A DNA stretch of 64,000 nt from Saccopteryx bilineata (taxonomy: Eukaryota; Chordata; Mammalia; Chiroptera; Emballonuridae). The notes under the pieces were generated by a model. It searched no databases. It was not told where the DNA came from and saw only the letters and a program-made list of their open reading frames with translations. This document shows, one piece after another, positions 23,380-34,762 of this stretch; within the stretch, counting starts at the first letter, position 1; each line of letters begins with the position of its first letter. Where the stretch lies: assembly GCF_036850765.1 (NCBI RefSeq), contig NC_089493.1, positions 11,409,632-11,473,631 on the forward strand, in the 5' to 3' direction. Both the position numbers and the translations under genes were made by a program.

Positions 23380-24260
23380 GCCATTATCTGTGGCTGGGCC
23401 CAGCCAACGTGAGAGCTCCTAGTCATAACTGGAGTCAATGAGGCAGTGGAAAGCCAGTAGCCACGGCCACCATCATAGCAGCCCGGCCCATGCAGGTTCG
23501 CACTGGATTCGAACAGTCGGCAAAGAAACAGTGGAGCCAAAAACTGATGAGCCATCATTTTTAATCCTAGCTTGCACCCGGCAGGCAAGTAAAAACACAC
23601 ACTGGGCTCCAAAACCCACTCACATTCAGTGCTCACTTATCTTAAGTCAGTGCTACTGACTTATCTGAGTTTCCTAGAATCAAAAGTTTCCAGACTTATT
23701 CACCTATGTTCCCCATCTCCTTCCTTCTCCCTGCACAAACTCTGCACAAACTGGCTTCTCACTCAACACTCCACCATCTTGGCTGCTTCTCCTGACCTCC
23801 TCCACGTGGCCTTTCTCTGCTCTCCTCTCTCTAATACTAATCTCAGGACCCAAGAGCGCAATCCTGTTCTGCCCTCATTTTATAGTGTAGAAATCAAAAC
23901 CTTTAATCCAATATACAAAATAGGGAAGTCTCTAATACAAAGTCACTTATCTGGGGCATGATGGGATTGCACCACCCCACATCAAAAAGGGTAGGAAAGG
24001 CTTAGTCCTAAAACCAAGCCCCAGGCTACAAGGATCCTGCCTGCCCACAGCCTGCCCCCAATACACATTAATATCACCTGGGTGATGGCCTCCATGTGGG
24101 CAGCGCCATCTTTAACAAAGTGAGCATAATATATTTTATCTGCCCAACAGGCAGTGATTATGAAGGTGTCCCCAAACGAGAGCTGTGCTCTGTGACAGGG
24201 GAGTGGAAAATGCAAACTGAGTTTAGCTTAACAGGCAGGGCAGGGGAGGGGAGGCACCAG
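23380..24260 (-). mobile_element. Possible solo LTR or other insertion (AT-richer island)
   Basis: About 850 bp of lower-GC, CpG-poor sequence stands out from its flanks. On the minus strand it has a TATA-like ctataaaatg near 23880 and, further along, an A-rich attaaaaatg near 23555. That order (TATA, then poly-A signal) would fit an LTR in minus orientation. I could not find clean TG...CA ends or a target-site duplication. No open frame of interest. Confidence 0.3.
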
Positions 24261-24754
24261 GGGTCCCAGGCACTCCACACCTGGGCTGTGCTTGCCCCAA
24301 CTGCCACACGAGGAGCACGCCAGGGTGGCAACGTCAGACTGTGGCCGTGGGAGCTGTGGTCCCAGTGCAGAAGGCGGTTGCTGGTAGCGATGGTGGTCAC
24401 CCTCAAGGCTGTGGTTCCGTTTTGGTCCTGACCTCTTGGCCTCAGACACACTGTCACGGCCATGCCACATCAGACCCTGTCACCCTGAGGTGGGGTGACG
24501 GAGGGGTGCAGGGGGAGGGGAAGGAAGGAACGTGTTTCTTGTTCCAGGCCTCCTCCTCCGACTAAGAAGATGACATCTAAACCTATCAAAAGTTGTGAGT
24601 TTCTGGCTCTTGGGGGGCAGAACCTGGCGGCACGTGGGCCTCTTGTTTGTGGTCAGAGTGAGAACCATGGGCGCCAGTGAAGGGTGCAGGTGGGCACCTT
24701 GGAGCCACGGAGAGGCCCCTGTTCCGGAAGCACATCCAGGTCGCCGTCTCTGCT
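24261..24754. other. Intron, nothing recognised
   Basis: Unique GC-rich sequence with no exon or repeat signal. Confidence 0.4.
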
Positions 24755-24794
24755 TTGGGCTCTCAGTCTCTTACCTCGTTCAGTCCTTATCTCA

Positions 24795-25012
24795 ACCCTG
24801 GGAAGAGGGAATTACTTCCCCATAATGGGGTGCGGAAACTGAGGCCGAAGGATATTAAGCCACTGGCCTGGGTTTACTCAGTTAAAACTCTACCCGTGCT
24901 TTTTCCAAATATGCCTCAGAGAGGCTTTGGCTGGCAGCTGACAGACGTGGGAGGGGTGAGGGCCAATGACTTGGGGTCACCTGAGGAGGAGGTTGCCGTC
25001 TGGGATAACCTC
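24795..25012. repeat. Diverged duplicated segment, copy 1 (contains MIR-like core)
   Basis: This stretch aligns by eye with 26711-26917 over about 210 bp. Shared landmarks include ttacttccccat, gaggcc, tttccaaatatgcctc and ggggtcacctgaggagg/agggtcacccgaggaag. The left part carries a MIR-like core on the minus strand (ggtgcggaaactgaggc). The homology continues past the MIR part, so it is more than two independent MIR copies. Confidence 0.7.
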
Positions 25013-25831
25013 TGGCACAGCAGGTGCCAGGGGAGGCAGAGCTGGGCGCATTTGGTGGTGTGGCCCAGAGGGGAGATCCTGTCCTGGGGTGGCCGTGAGG
25101 TCAGCCTCGCCACGATGGCTGCCCTGGGTCACAAGGCCGCTTCTCCCATGGAGGAGACGGTGCACAATCTGTCCATTGTGCACCCTGGCCCGGCTGGCGG
25201 TGGTGTGAATCCTTCTTTTCTGCCCTGGGGATGCTGGTGCCATTTAGTGCCATTAGCTGTCTGTAGGGCCTTTCCTGTGTGGACAGGAAGGGCCCCCCAC
25301 CCCGCCCCAGGGAGACCCGTGACTTTGTGACCCTGTTACCAGCCTGGCGCAGAGCTGGACTTTGTACAGCACCGGGTGGTGTGGTGGGGGGGGGCAGGCT
25401 CCCGGAAACCCGCGCTCTGGCCCAGCGTGCTGGCCGTGGTCCCTCTGAGTGTGGGTAGGTGGTCAGTGCTTTGCAGTACTGGGTCTGAGGTGTGCTGGAC
25501 TCCAGAAACACTAATGTTTATTAACAATCCGTTTTTCCCAAGTTGTGGAAAGAACTTGTACGCACATTGTTTTAGGGTTCTGTAGCCTCGGCCCTGTGGA
25601 CACGGTGGCTGATCAATCTGTGCTGTGGGGGGCTGTCCGTGCACAGCAGGGTGTTCAGCAGCGTCCTGGCCTCCACCCACTAGATGCCCAGTAGCACCAC
25701 TGCCAATTGTAACAACCAAAAGCCTCTCCAACATTGCTGAACGTCTCCCGGGGGGAGATCCCCCTGGTTGAGGCCCCTGCATCACTCTGAGCGGCTCCGA
25801 GAGCCCTATGGGGTCAGCAGAGCCATTCCCG
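25013..25831. other. Intron, nothing recognised
   Basis: A G run lies at about 25387-25396. The stretch 25520-25760 is AT-richer and may be an old element, not assigned. Confidence 0.35.
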
Positions 25832-26130
25832 CTGTGGGTCTGGGGTCCCGGAGGCCTCCGCGGGTGCCGTGCCCGGGCTGTGGGTCTGGGGTCCCGGAGG
25901 CCTCCGCGGGTGCCGTGCCCGGGCTGCGGGTCTGGGGTCCCGGAGGCCTCCGCGGGTGCCGTGCCCGGGCTGTGGGTCTGGGGCCCCGGAGGCCTCCCCG
26001 GGTGCCGGGCCCTGGCTGTGGATCTGGGGTCCCGGAGGCCTCCCCGGATGCTGGGCCCGGGCTGTGGATCTGGGGCCCCGGAGGCCTCCGCAGTGCCGTG
26101 CCGGGGCTGTGGGTCTGGGGCCCAGAGGCT
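25832..26130. repeat. 46-bp minisatellite, about 6.5 units
   Basis: Units start at 25832, 25878, 25924, 25970, 26016, 26062 and 26107 (partial). The core is CTGTGGGTCTGGGGTCCCGG followed by AGGCCTCCGCGGG. Divergence rises toward the right end. Confidence 0.95.
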
Positions 26131-26576
26131 TGTGTTCTCGTGGGCTCTTTACTTCAGTCACCCCTGCAGCAGGGAGCTTGCCCTGTTGCCTTCTCCTCCT
26201 GCCTTGTTTTGGGGCTGTGACTCCCTGACTCGCTTCTGTCCCGCCCGTGCGGGCCACATGCCCAGGATAAAGCACGGTGCGGCCCCCTTTGACCTCGTGT
26301 GATCAACCACAGAGCCTCTCTCTGGCCAAGAACAAAGCTGCTCAGGTAGGGCACGTGCGGGCCCGGGCCGAGCCAGGCACAGGACCCTTCTCTGAGCCCC
26401 TCCCTGCATAGTCCACGCTCGTGGGGGGTCTGTGCCCCCGTCTGCCGCAGGCCCCCACACTGCCTGGCTTCCAGCCCCTGGCCTGTCCCCTGGCTCTCAG
26501 TGTCCACTGATCAGTGAGAGCTCTTCCTGTGCGCCAGGAATCCCAGAAGACATTGCGGATGCAGCCCTGCCCGGCG

Positions 26577-26600
26577 AGTGGTGTGTGTGTGTGTGTGGTG
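26577..26600. repeat. (GT)n microsatellite
   Basis: A short GT run within GC-rich sequence. Confidence 0.85.
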
Positions 26601-26710
26601 GAGGGGGGCAGGGCTGGGGCAGGGGCAGGTGATGCAAACAGAACACAAGTAAATAGAGGAAAAGGTAACGCAGCCTCCAATTATGTTAAGTTCTAGGAAG
26701 AAGAAAAACC

Positions 26711-26917
26711 CAGGCCTGGGAAAATGGAGTTACTTCCCCATTTCTTGGGTGAGGAGAGTGAGGCCCGAGGATGTTAAGTCACTTGCCCAGGTTCACTCAG
26801 AACTCTCTGGTGCCTTTCCAAATATGCCTCGCAGGGACTTTGGCCAGCAGCTGATGAACCCCCGGGGGTGAGGCCGGTGATGCAGGGTCACCCGAGGAAG
26901 AGGTCACCATCTGCGAT
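26711..26917. repeat. Diverged duplicated segment, copy 2
   Basis: Partner of 24795-25012, in the same orientation, about 1.9 kb downstream. It has small deletions relative to copy 1 around 26795-26815. Confidence 0.7.
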
Positions 26918-26919
26918 TG

Positions 26920-28889
26920 AACCAACAGGGAGGTTCTTATAACCAAGTCTCTCTGAGGAGCTGACACTTGAGCTCAGAGGCCTAAGAGTCCTGGGAAGCC
27001 AGGGGAGAGTGTGGAGCAGGCCAGGGGGGCAGCATCTGTCCAGGCCGCTGAGCAGGATGGACACAGAGGTCTGGGAGCCTGGAGTAAGCTGGTGCAGCCA
27101 GAGCACAGTGGCCAGGGGAGCACATGCAAACTGAGCATGCTCGGTGACCTTGGCTAGACGAGGGCTGAAGTGTGCAGCCGGAAGTGAAGACAGTGGCCTG
27201 TGGCACCGAGGTCATGGCCGGGGTCGCCTCGGACAGCGATAGCTCCCACCGTGCTCACGCAGCCAGGAGCTGGGTGGCTGAGTGCGGATGTGAGGGGCCA
27301 GATGGCCTCTGGCCAGGGTGACGCTCGGTTTTTGCAGAGCTCAGCAGCCCACTGCGGACACTGCCGTGGTTCCGGAAGTCCCCTCTCGCTCTGCTGACAG
27401 CAGTGCGGGTGCCTGAGGCCGGCTGTCACACTCGCACACCTACTCGAGCAGGCAGGAGTCGCGAGGGGGACCCTGGCGGCAGGGCGGGGCGGGCCGAGCA
27501 GGCCTTCGTCTGGGCACTGGGAAGCCACCTGGGGCCAGGGCTGCCCCACAGGTACCTGAGCGCATGTGGAGAAGGTGCGTTGGGGTGGGGACAGGTGCTT
27601 CAGGAGCGAGGGGGCCACTGCTGAGCCGGTGTGGAACTGAGCTGTTGTGACCTGGGCCCAGGCAGCCCCTTTCTGGTCCTCTCTGTGCTCAGTGGTCAGC
27701 GGTGACAGTTGGCCCAATGACCCAAGGACCCCCTCCAGCCCCAGCGGTGATCCCGAGTGGAAACGCGGCCTGTCCTGGGTTAGCGCCAGCCTGGGAGATG
27801 CCTTCTCGCCAGCACCCAGCCCTGCGCATAAGCTCCCCAGGCTCTGTGTGGCCCTGGTGGCTCTGTTTGCCCGAGGACCTGAGTAGTGGTGTGGCACTGT
27901 GACAGTGCATGTGACATTTGTGAGATGAGCAATCCGACTGGGCACCTTGCCGGCCTCCCATTGATGGGAGATGGGGAACGCTCTAAGTTTGGCACTGAAA
28001 TTCGGGGACAGAAAGGGAGGCACTGTTTTCAGCAGGGGGTCTGGCAGAGAGAGGGGAGAAGGTATGTGTCGTCTCAAGTCATAAAGTGTTCAGTTTCCTT
28101 CCCACCCTCTGCCACAGCCTCTTGGTTATACTTTGGCAAGAGCTACAAACCTGGACTTCCCGGTCACCTCTGTGAGCTGCAGAGTCTGTCCCCTGCTGGG
28201 GCCGTGGTTTCTCCCAGGCCTGCGCACGCCACTTGCCGGGTGGCGGAGCAAGGTGCGGGACACCTGAGGCGCTCTGGGAAGATGACCCAGGGGGATGAGA
28301 GTGTCCGCCTTCAGATGTGGCTGCCTCTGGCCCGGGGGCCACTGCAGGCGCACCGGACATGTGTGCAGAGCCACACACCTGGGGAACCCGGGCACTCTCT
28401 TTGCACCTTCCTCGGGTCCGGGGAGGGGTTCCTTTGCGCCATGTGTGCTGTGCGTCTTGTACAGTTCACTCCGGAGGCAGGGTCTGGGCACGCTGACCTG
28501 GCCTTGTCCTTCCCGAACCCCTGCTCTGTGTGACCCTTCTGTTCACCAGCAGAGGTGGGGGAGGGTCGTTGCTGCTGGCATTCTACCCTGTAAGCTTCCT
28601 CTGCCCTCCCGGAATGCCCCACAGTTCTGCCAGCCCCAGCCGGACCTGGGACAGTGAGTTTCACCAGTCTCCTCGTGGACGTGCTTCCGGTGGGTCCTGT
28701 AGGTGCAGCTGTCTCTGTGTCGTCTCTGTGCGGCTGCCAGCAGTCCCAGCCGCCTTGTTTTGGTAACGGGTTACCCGTGCATGGAGAACAGATTCGAGAG
28801 TAGTCTCCTCCTGGTTCTTGTTCTGGGGCAGCCATTGGTTCCAGTGGCCTTGAACCTCTTCAGGGGGTTCTGTATATGCAAACAAAGAT
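26920..28889. other. GC-rich intron, nothing recognised
   Basis: No exon or transposon was recognised. A 307-codon minus-strand frame (27154-28077) has no domain I know, lies in stop-poor GC-rich sequence and overlaps plus-strand frames, so it is treated as chance. Confidence 0.45.
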
Positions 28890-29290
28890 GGCTTCCCTTA
28901 CCCACACAGAGCCGTTGTTCTGTACGATACACCTTGGAAATGATGCGTATTGGTCAGGCGGCTTCGTTCATTTGAATGGCTGCATGGTATTCCATAAAAT
29001 GATCTTAACCTTTTCTTAACTGGTTCTCTTCTAATAGACATTTAGGACATTCTGATCATGCATTTCAAACTTTCCTCGGCGGTGGAAATACCCTTGTATG
29101 TGTATCTCTGTGTACACAGTGCTGTGGTGTCAGTACCTAGAAAGAGAAATGCTGAGTTCATGCAGTCTTAATCTTGTCTGTTGCCTGTTTCTTTCCTAGA
29201 AGTGGTACCAGTTAAACTCCCACCAACCGAGTGCTGGTCCGTGTTCCACCATGGCTGGCAGTGTTTCCGGTCAGGGTCACTTGGCATGGA
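28890..29290 (-). mobile_element. Decayed LINE-1 ORF2 end, antisense
   Basis: The phrases ggctgcatggtattccataa, tagacatttaggacattc and aagtggtaccagttaaactcccacc are the antisense of the L1 ORF2 C-terminal region and 3' UTR. No frame survives. Confidence 0.65.
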
Positions 29291-29734
29291 GTCGCAGAGT
29301 GTGGGAGAGGGCCTGGGTCCTCGCGGTCCCCTCCTCATCCTGTTGTGTCAGGGCCCGGGGCGGGGCCGGGTCCATGCCAGATGCACACAACCTGTTCAGA
29401 CTTTGGACCTGAATGTCCCTGCCTCTGCCCGGTGCCCCGTGCTCACATTTTCCCTTTGTCTTCTCCATCCCTGTGCTGAGGCCCTGACCCGTGCCGGCCT
29501 GAGCTCGCGGGTGTAAAGAGTGCCTGAGGAGCCAGTAGGGCGATGGGCAGATTGCACTGTAATTCCCTTACACCGGCTCTGCGGAATCATGGAGGGGGTA
29601 TCGTGCCCAAGGCGTGGCAGCGTCTCACTTCTTCCTGAATGGGGGTCCTGTCACGTTTGCCCCCAAGGCCAGCACTGCGTTGACACGCTAGGGCCCTTAC
29701 CCTTCCAGGCGCAGCCTCTGAGACAGGTCACTGC

Positions 29735-30000
29735 AACACTCAGAGCTGGCCCTGTCACTTCCCGCTCAGAACCCTATTGCTTTAGGATCAAACCCAAATG
29801 CCTTGGCTGGTCTGTCTCCAGCTGTCTCTTCTGTGTCCTCTGCATTAACGTAACCTTCCCGGGAGACCTACATCCATCAGGCCGTGCTGAGCTCCGCCCC
29901 CTCACCCCGCCGCCTTCGCTTCTGCTGTCCCCTCTGCTTGGAATGCCTCCTCAGCCCACACCTGTGACTCTGTGGCTCAGTGTCCCTGGCCTCTAGAAAC
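29735..30000 (+). mobile_element. L2-like LINE remnant
   Basis: Phrases such as ctattgctttaggatcaaac, ccaaatgccttggctgg and ctgcttggaatgcctcctc follow the 3' part of L2 in order. Confidence 0.55.
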
Positions 30001-32234
30001 CCTGTCTCCCCCCCTTCCCACTGCACCCCTGGACAACACTCCCCTCCTCTGTTACCACTGGTCACCCATGTCCCCCCCTGCCAGGAGCCCCAGCGAGGGT
30101 GGGCAGCGTGGGGCTGCTCTGCCGCTGAAGAGGTGATGTCCCCCGTGCACACACTGCTGGCGGGGGTCTCCTGCTCCCCGGGAGACATCCGGCTGAATGC
30201 TCAGACACTAGAGAGCTCTCTAGAATACAAACAGAGATTGATTAAGACCAAGGTGTCTGCTATTAGGGAAGCCTGCACTCCCAAGGAGCGGTTTTAGAAG
30301 CGTGAGAGAAGCAGCAGCTGGCGAGGAGATGCCCTCTGCATGCCAGGGCTGAGTCTGCAGCACACGGAGGGTCACATTAGTGCCTGCACAGAAGGACAGG
30401 CTGGTCTCACTGGTAAGCAGGTGTCTGTCCCTGGATGGAGCCGTTGTCTGCCTGTCCTTGTGTGCCTGGCCTGCTTACTCCCTTCTAGTGTGGTGGGCAC
30501 ATACTCGTTGCCCTGCTGGGTCTGGCGTAGCTTCTGCGCTGTGCACATGAGCAAGGGCGCAGGCCTCGGGCGGCACTCTGGCCCCACGCAGGAGCCTCAG
30601 AGCTTTTGTTCACTGATCACATTGCAGAATGAAAGACTCCTAGGACTTCACAGTTAGAAAGGGTGTTGTAAATATAAATACATGCATTATCTTATACATG
30701 GTAAGACTGAGATACAAATAACCTAGTGACTTTCAGGAAGTGCACAAGTCCATGGTGGTCCGAAGGACTTGAATCCCAGTGTCTTGACTCTGCCTTTGCC
30801 TTAACGTCCACAGTGCCTCAGGGTCCTTGTGCTGGGATTGGGACCGGCCAGGTGACTGAGCTGAAAGGGTGACCTGCCAGTGATCGGAGGGCAAAAGCCT
30901 TGTGGACTGTCGGGGACTGGTGCCCAGGTGGTACACTGCCCCGCTCAGTGCTGGACTCTGCAGATGGCACCTGCCCGGCTGGACTTGGCAGTCCTGGAAT
31001 GGACTGGACGTTGCTGCAACCTCCCCTTGGCCTCTGGGAGCCCAATCCCAAGGTGTAGCTGCACGCATTTCCAGCCCCAGCTCTCTACCAGACCTGACTG
31101 CCTCTTCAGACCCCTGGCCTGTCATTCTTGAATGGCCATGCGTGTTAGGGCTTAGCTGGGCCATGGTCAGCCGCCTGGCACACTGTCACGTCAAGGCAGC
31201 CGGGCCTGGCGCGGATTCTCAGGACTGTCTGTGGTGTGTGGCTCTCTGGAGGCTCTCATGAGCAGGCAGGTCTTCCTGGTGATGCCAGGGAGGCTTGGCC
31301 TGGGGGACGTTTGGCCCTGGCCTCAGCTGATTGTATGCCCGCGCACGCACAGTGGTTGGTTGCACGGTTTCAGTGGTCTTCCCGAAGGATTCCTTAGCTG
31401 TTTTCCCTGGAAAGCCGTGCCCAGCGCGGTTCACGACCTCGCCACGTGGAGCTGACCTCCAGGGCAGGTTTCACTCTGCAGAAGCGAGCTGTGCCTCTGA
31501 AGCTGCGACTGCTGGTGGCACCGCTGTGTTCGGTCAGTGCTCCCCCTGCGGGGACCCTCCGTCGTCCAGCAGGGGTCCACTGCGACCCTCCCGTGCGTCC
31601 AGCGTGTGCCCGCCCCGAGGTCCTGCGTGTGCTTCCCTTGGTGCCACGTGGACCCCCCTCCCGGAGGCCACTGTGAACGCTGACACCCAGCATGTCATTT
31701 GTCCGCTCTGCGAAGCGGTGTCTGTTTTCCAGTGTGTTAGATTTCTCGATCTGGGGTTGGGAACCGACATAGAGACTCTGGCCCAGTGAGGTAGCTCCCG
31801 GGGTGGCAGGAGCAGCAGGTGGGCCGCAGTCTCAGCTCTGCCTGTGCTGTGTGACTTGGTCTAGTTTCCACTTCCTTTCTCCTTTTTGAAACAGCAGGCT
31901 AGCCTGAGGGACCCTTAGCCTTGCAAGGTCTGACCGTCTGAGGCTCTGCCCCCGGGAGAGGAAGTTGCAAACTCTGTGCCGTCTTCTCTTGCTGTGTCTT
32001 GTGTTGACATCAGTGCCACGTGCCGGGTCTCCCGGGCTGAACCAGCAGGCTGAAGGCCTAGGCTTGGGCTGGCAGGACGTGAGAGAGGCTTCCTTTCTCC
32101 CCCTCACACAAACCCTGGGAGCATGCAGTGGGCAGTCCTAGCCATGGCAGAACCGACGCTGTTCCTCTGGCCAGGCCTCCCCACGCCTTGTTTCGCTCTA
32201 GAGGGTTCTGGAATCTAATGGTTTGGGTTCTAAG
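30001..32234. other. Intron, little recognised
   Basis: The stretch at 30655-30790 has a weak MIR-like phrase on the minus strand (gacttgaatcccagtg). No exon or RNA gene was seen. Confidence 0.4.
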
Positions 32235-32450
32235 TCCCATTCTGGCTTCTTCCTAGCTGGGAGATCCTGGGCAAGGTACTGAGGTGCTCTGAGCCTCAGT
32301 TTCTGTGTCCGTCAAATGGGCTGCTAATAGAACCTGCTGCATAGGGTTGTTTTGGGGAATAAATGCGTCAGTTCCTGCAAAGTATGTAGAACGCTGTCCT
32401 GTGCTTTGTGGGGGAAAGTTAGCTGCTGTCATCGCCATTATTGTAATTAT
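32235..32450 (+). mobile_element. MIR SINE remnant
   Basis: This is one of the best-preserved MIR-like copies. It runs from agctgggagatcctgggcaa through gagcctcagtttctgtgtcc and atagggttgttttggggaat to ttagctgctgtcatc. Confidence 0.7.
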
Positions 32451-33088
32451 TAATAATAAAATAACAATACTCTATCTTAGAATCTTGCCAGGAACCCCCC
32501 ATCATAGTGTCCAGACTCTAGGGACTGGAAGCTTCCTGGCTTTCACCCACCACCTGGTGTGGAAGAAGCCAGGCTTTGTGGCCATCACCTGGGCTTGGGC
32601 TGTGCTCCCAGGAAGAAGCAGGAGCAAGATTATGCCGAGTAAGCCCAAGGTCACTTCTTTTCTTGTAAAAGCCCCCGTGGGTAGTTTTTAACAGCCACAA
32701 GGAGGTAATTTCAAGCATCCGAGTGGTGGGTGAGTCAGCATACACAAGCCTGACTCGTGGGCTCCCGGGAACCCGCGGAAGAGGTACTTCTGCGCACAGC
32801 GTGTGGGGCCCACCGTGAGTGCTGGGGCTCGTCAACCTCCGGAACCGAGTGCTCATCGGGATTCTGGAGTCTCACTGGGCTCAGCACAAAACATTGTTAC
32901 GATCCCCCAGTGGCCGCTGCCGTGGTCAGCAGCGATGGCCGCCACGGCCACAGGGGAGGCGTGGTGGAATTCCGCCTGCTTCTCTCCTCGGTCCCGTAGA
33001 AGGCTGGAGTCCCAGAGAGAGTGAAGGCAAGGCAGGCCACTCTGCAGAGCCCAGCTGGAACCCGGGGCCTTGCTGTTTAGTCCAGAGC

Positions 33089-33225
33089 TTGCTTTTTTTT
33101 AAATTGAAGTATAACATAGACATAAAGAAATGGTACATGTCATACACGAGCAGCTTGAAGACCTTTTGCAAACCAGATAGACGAGTTCGTAGCACCAGGC
33201 CGAGCAGTGGGCAGTCCTGTTCTCA
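33089..33225 (-). mobile_element. LINE-1 3' end fragment, antisense
   Basis: It begins with a T-rich run and aaattgaagtataacatag, then an acaaagaaatggtacatgtc-like stretch, typical of an antisense L1M 3' end. It abuts the minisatellite starting at 33237. Confidence 0.6.
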
Positions 33226-33236
33226 GAGGCGCTCAA

Positions 33237-34012
33237 AGCGGCTGTCCTCTCCCATGCTGTCCTCTTCCCAGGGTGGCGGGCAAGGGAGCCATAGCTCCCT
33301 GCAGAGCGGCTGTCCTCTCCCATGCTGTCCTCTTCCTGCAGAGCGGCTGTCCTCTCCCATGCTGTCCTCTTCTCAGGGTGGTGGACAAGGGAGCCATAGC
33401 TCCCTGCAGAGCGGCTGTCCTCTCCCATGCTGTCCTCTTCCTGCAGAGCGGCTGTCCTCTCCCATGCTGTCCTCTTCTCAGGGTGGTGGACAAGGGAGCC
33501 ATAGCTCCCTGCAGAGTGGCTGTCCTCTCCCATGCTGTCCTCTTCTCAGGGTGGTGGACAAGGGAGCCATAGCTCCCTGCAGAGCGGCTGTCCTCTCCCA
33601 TGCTGTCCTCTCCCTGCAAAGCGGCTGTCCTCTCCCATGCTGTCCTCTTCCTGCAGAGCGGCTGTCCTCTCCCATGCTGTCCTCTTCCCAGGGTGGCTGT
33701 CCTCTCCCATACTGTCCTCTTCCCAGGATGGTTGTCCTCTCCCATGCTGTCCTCTTCCTGCAGAGCAGCTGTCCTCTCCCATGCTGTCCTTCCCAGGGTG
33801 GCGGGCAAGGGAGCCATAGCTCCCTGCAGAGCGGCTGTCCTCTCCCATGCTGTCCTCTCCCATGCTGTCCTCTCCCATGCTGTCCTCTCCCATGCTGTCC
33901 TCTTCCTGCAGAGCGGTTGTCCTCTCCCATGCTGTCCTCTCCCATGCTGTCCTCTCCCATGCTGTCCTCTTCCTGCAGAGCGGTTGTCCTCTCCCATGCT
34001 GTCCTCTTCCCA
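33237..34012. repeat. Complex minisatellite with 15-bp core and hairpin-bearing long units
   Basis: The basic motif is TGTCCTCTCCCATGC, repeated throughout and often followed by TGTCCTCTTCCTGCAGAGCG. Five longer units also contain gggagccatagctccc, a perfect 6-bp stem with a CATA loop, at 33284, 33389, 33494, 33562 and 33809. Stretches near 33840-33900 are pure 15-bp repeats. Long frames on both strands (446 codons plus, 423 codons minus) are by-products. Confidence 0.95.
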
Positions 34013-34340
34013 GGGACAGGGGAGCTAGAAGGAAGAAGGCTGGTTACCAAAGCAGACAACGGGCTTTCCCCAACAAACTGGATGGTCTCAGGTCCCTGCT
34101 CCGTGAGTGGCTTCCAGCCGAGCCTCCCCCCCTGCTCCCGACCAGCAGGACCTTCCTGACTCCTCTCCAGTGCTGGGATTCCCCTCTGAGGAAGCCCCCC
34201 TCCTCTCCCTCCAGCCTGGTGTGAGCATGCAGAGTGCCGGCTAGCTCGCCCAGCCCTGCACCTGACTCCTTTGCAGCAGCTGCTGTGCTGTTCCCTGCGC
34301 CCCCCCCCCCCAGTGAGAAGTTTCTCCAACAGCAGCCTCG

Positions 34341-34762
34341 GGCTCGCTGTCACTGTGGGGCTCGCTGTCACTGTGGGGCTCGCTGTCACTGTGGGGCTCG
34401 CTGTCACTGTGGGGCTCGCTGTCACTGTGGGACTCGCTGTCACTGTGGGGCTCGCTGTCACTGTGGGGCTCGCTGTCACTGTGGGGCTCGCTGTCACTGC
34501 GGGGCTCGCTGTCACTGCGGTGCTCGCTGTCACTGTGGGGCTCGCTGTCACTGTGGGGCTCGCTGTCACTGTGGTGCTCGCTGTCACTGTGGGGCTCGCT
34601 GTCACTGTGGGGCTCGCTGTCACTGTGGGGCTCGCTGTCACTGCGGTGCTCGCTGTCACTGTGGGGCTCGCTGTCACTGTGGTGCTCGCTGTCACTGTGG
34701 GGCTCGCTGTCACTGTGGGGCTCGCTGTCACTGTGGGGCTCGCTGTCACTGTGGTGCTCGCT
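34341..34762. repeat. 18-bp minisatellite, about 23 units
   Basis: The unit is CTCGCTGTCACTGTGGGG, with variants TGTGGTG, TGCGGGG and TGTGGGA at one or two positions. The period is a multiple of three, so each frame encodes a six-residue repeat (for example RCHCGA or VTVGLA). Not a gene. Confidence 0.97.

Noticed and set aside
27154..28077. 307-codon minus-strand frame
   Set aside because: No recognisable domain or codon bias, GC-rich stop-poor DNA, no splice or promoter context.
32819..34159. 446-codon plus-strand open frame
   Set aside because: It reads through the 33237-34012 minisatellite; the peptide is a simple repeat and both strands are equally open.
33478..34749. 423-codon minus-strand open frame
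   Set aside because: It spans two minisatellites (TASPTV repeats and the 15-bp array); there is no gene structure.
34341..34762. CRISPR-like regular repeats
   Set aside because: Units are directly tandem with no unique spacers, in a mammalian intron; an ordinary minisatellite.
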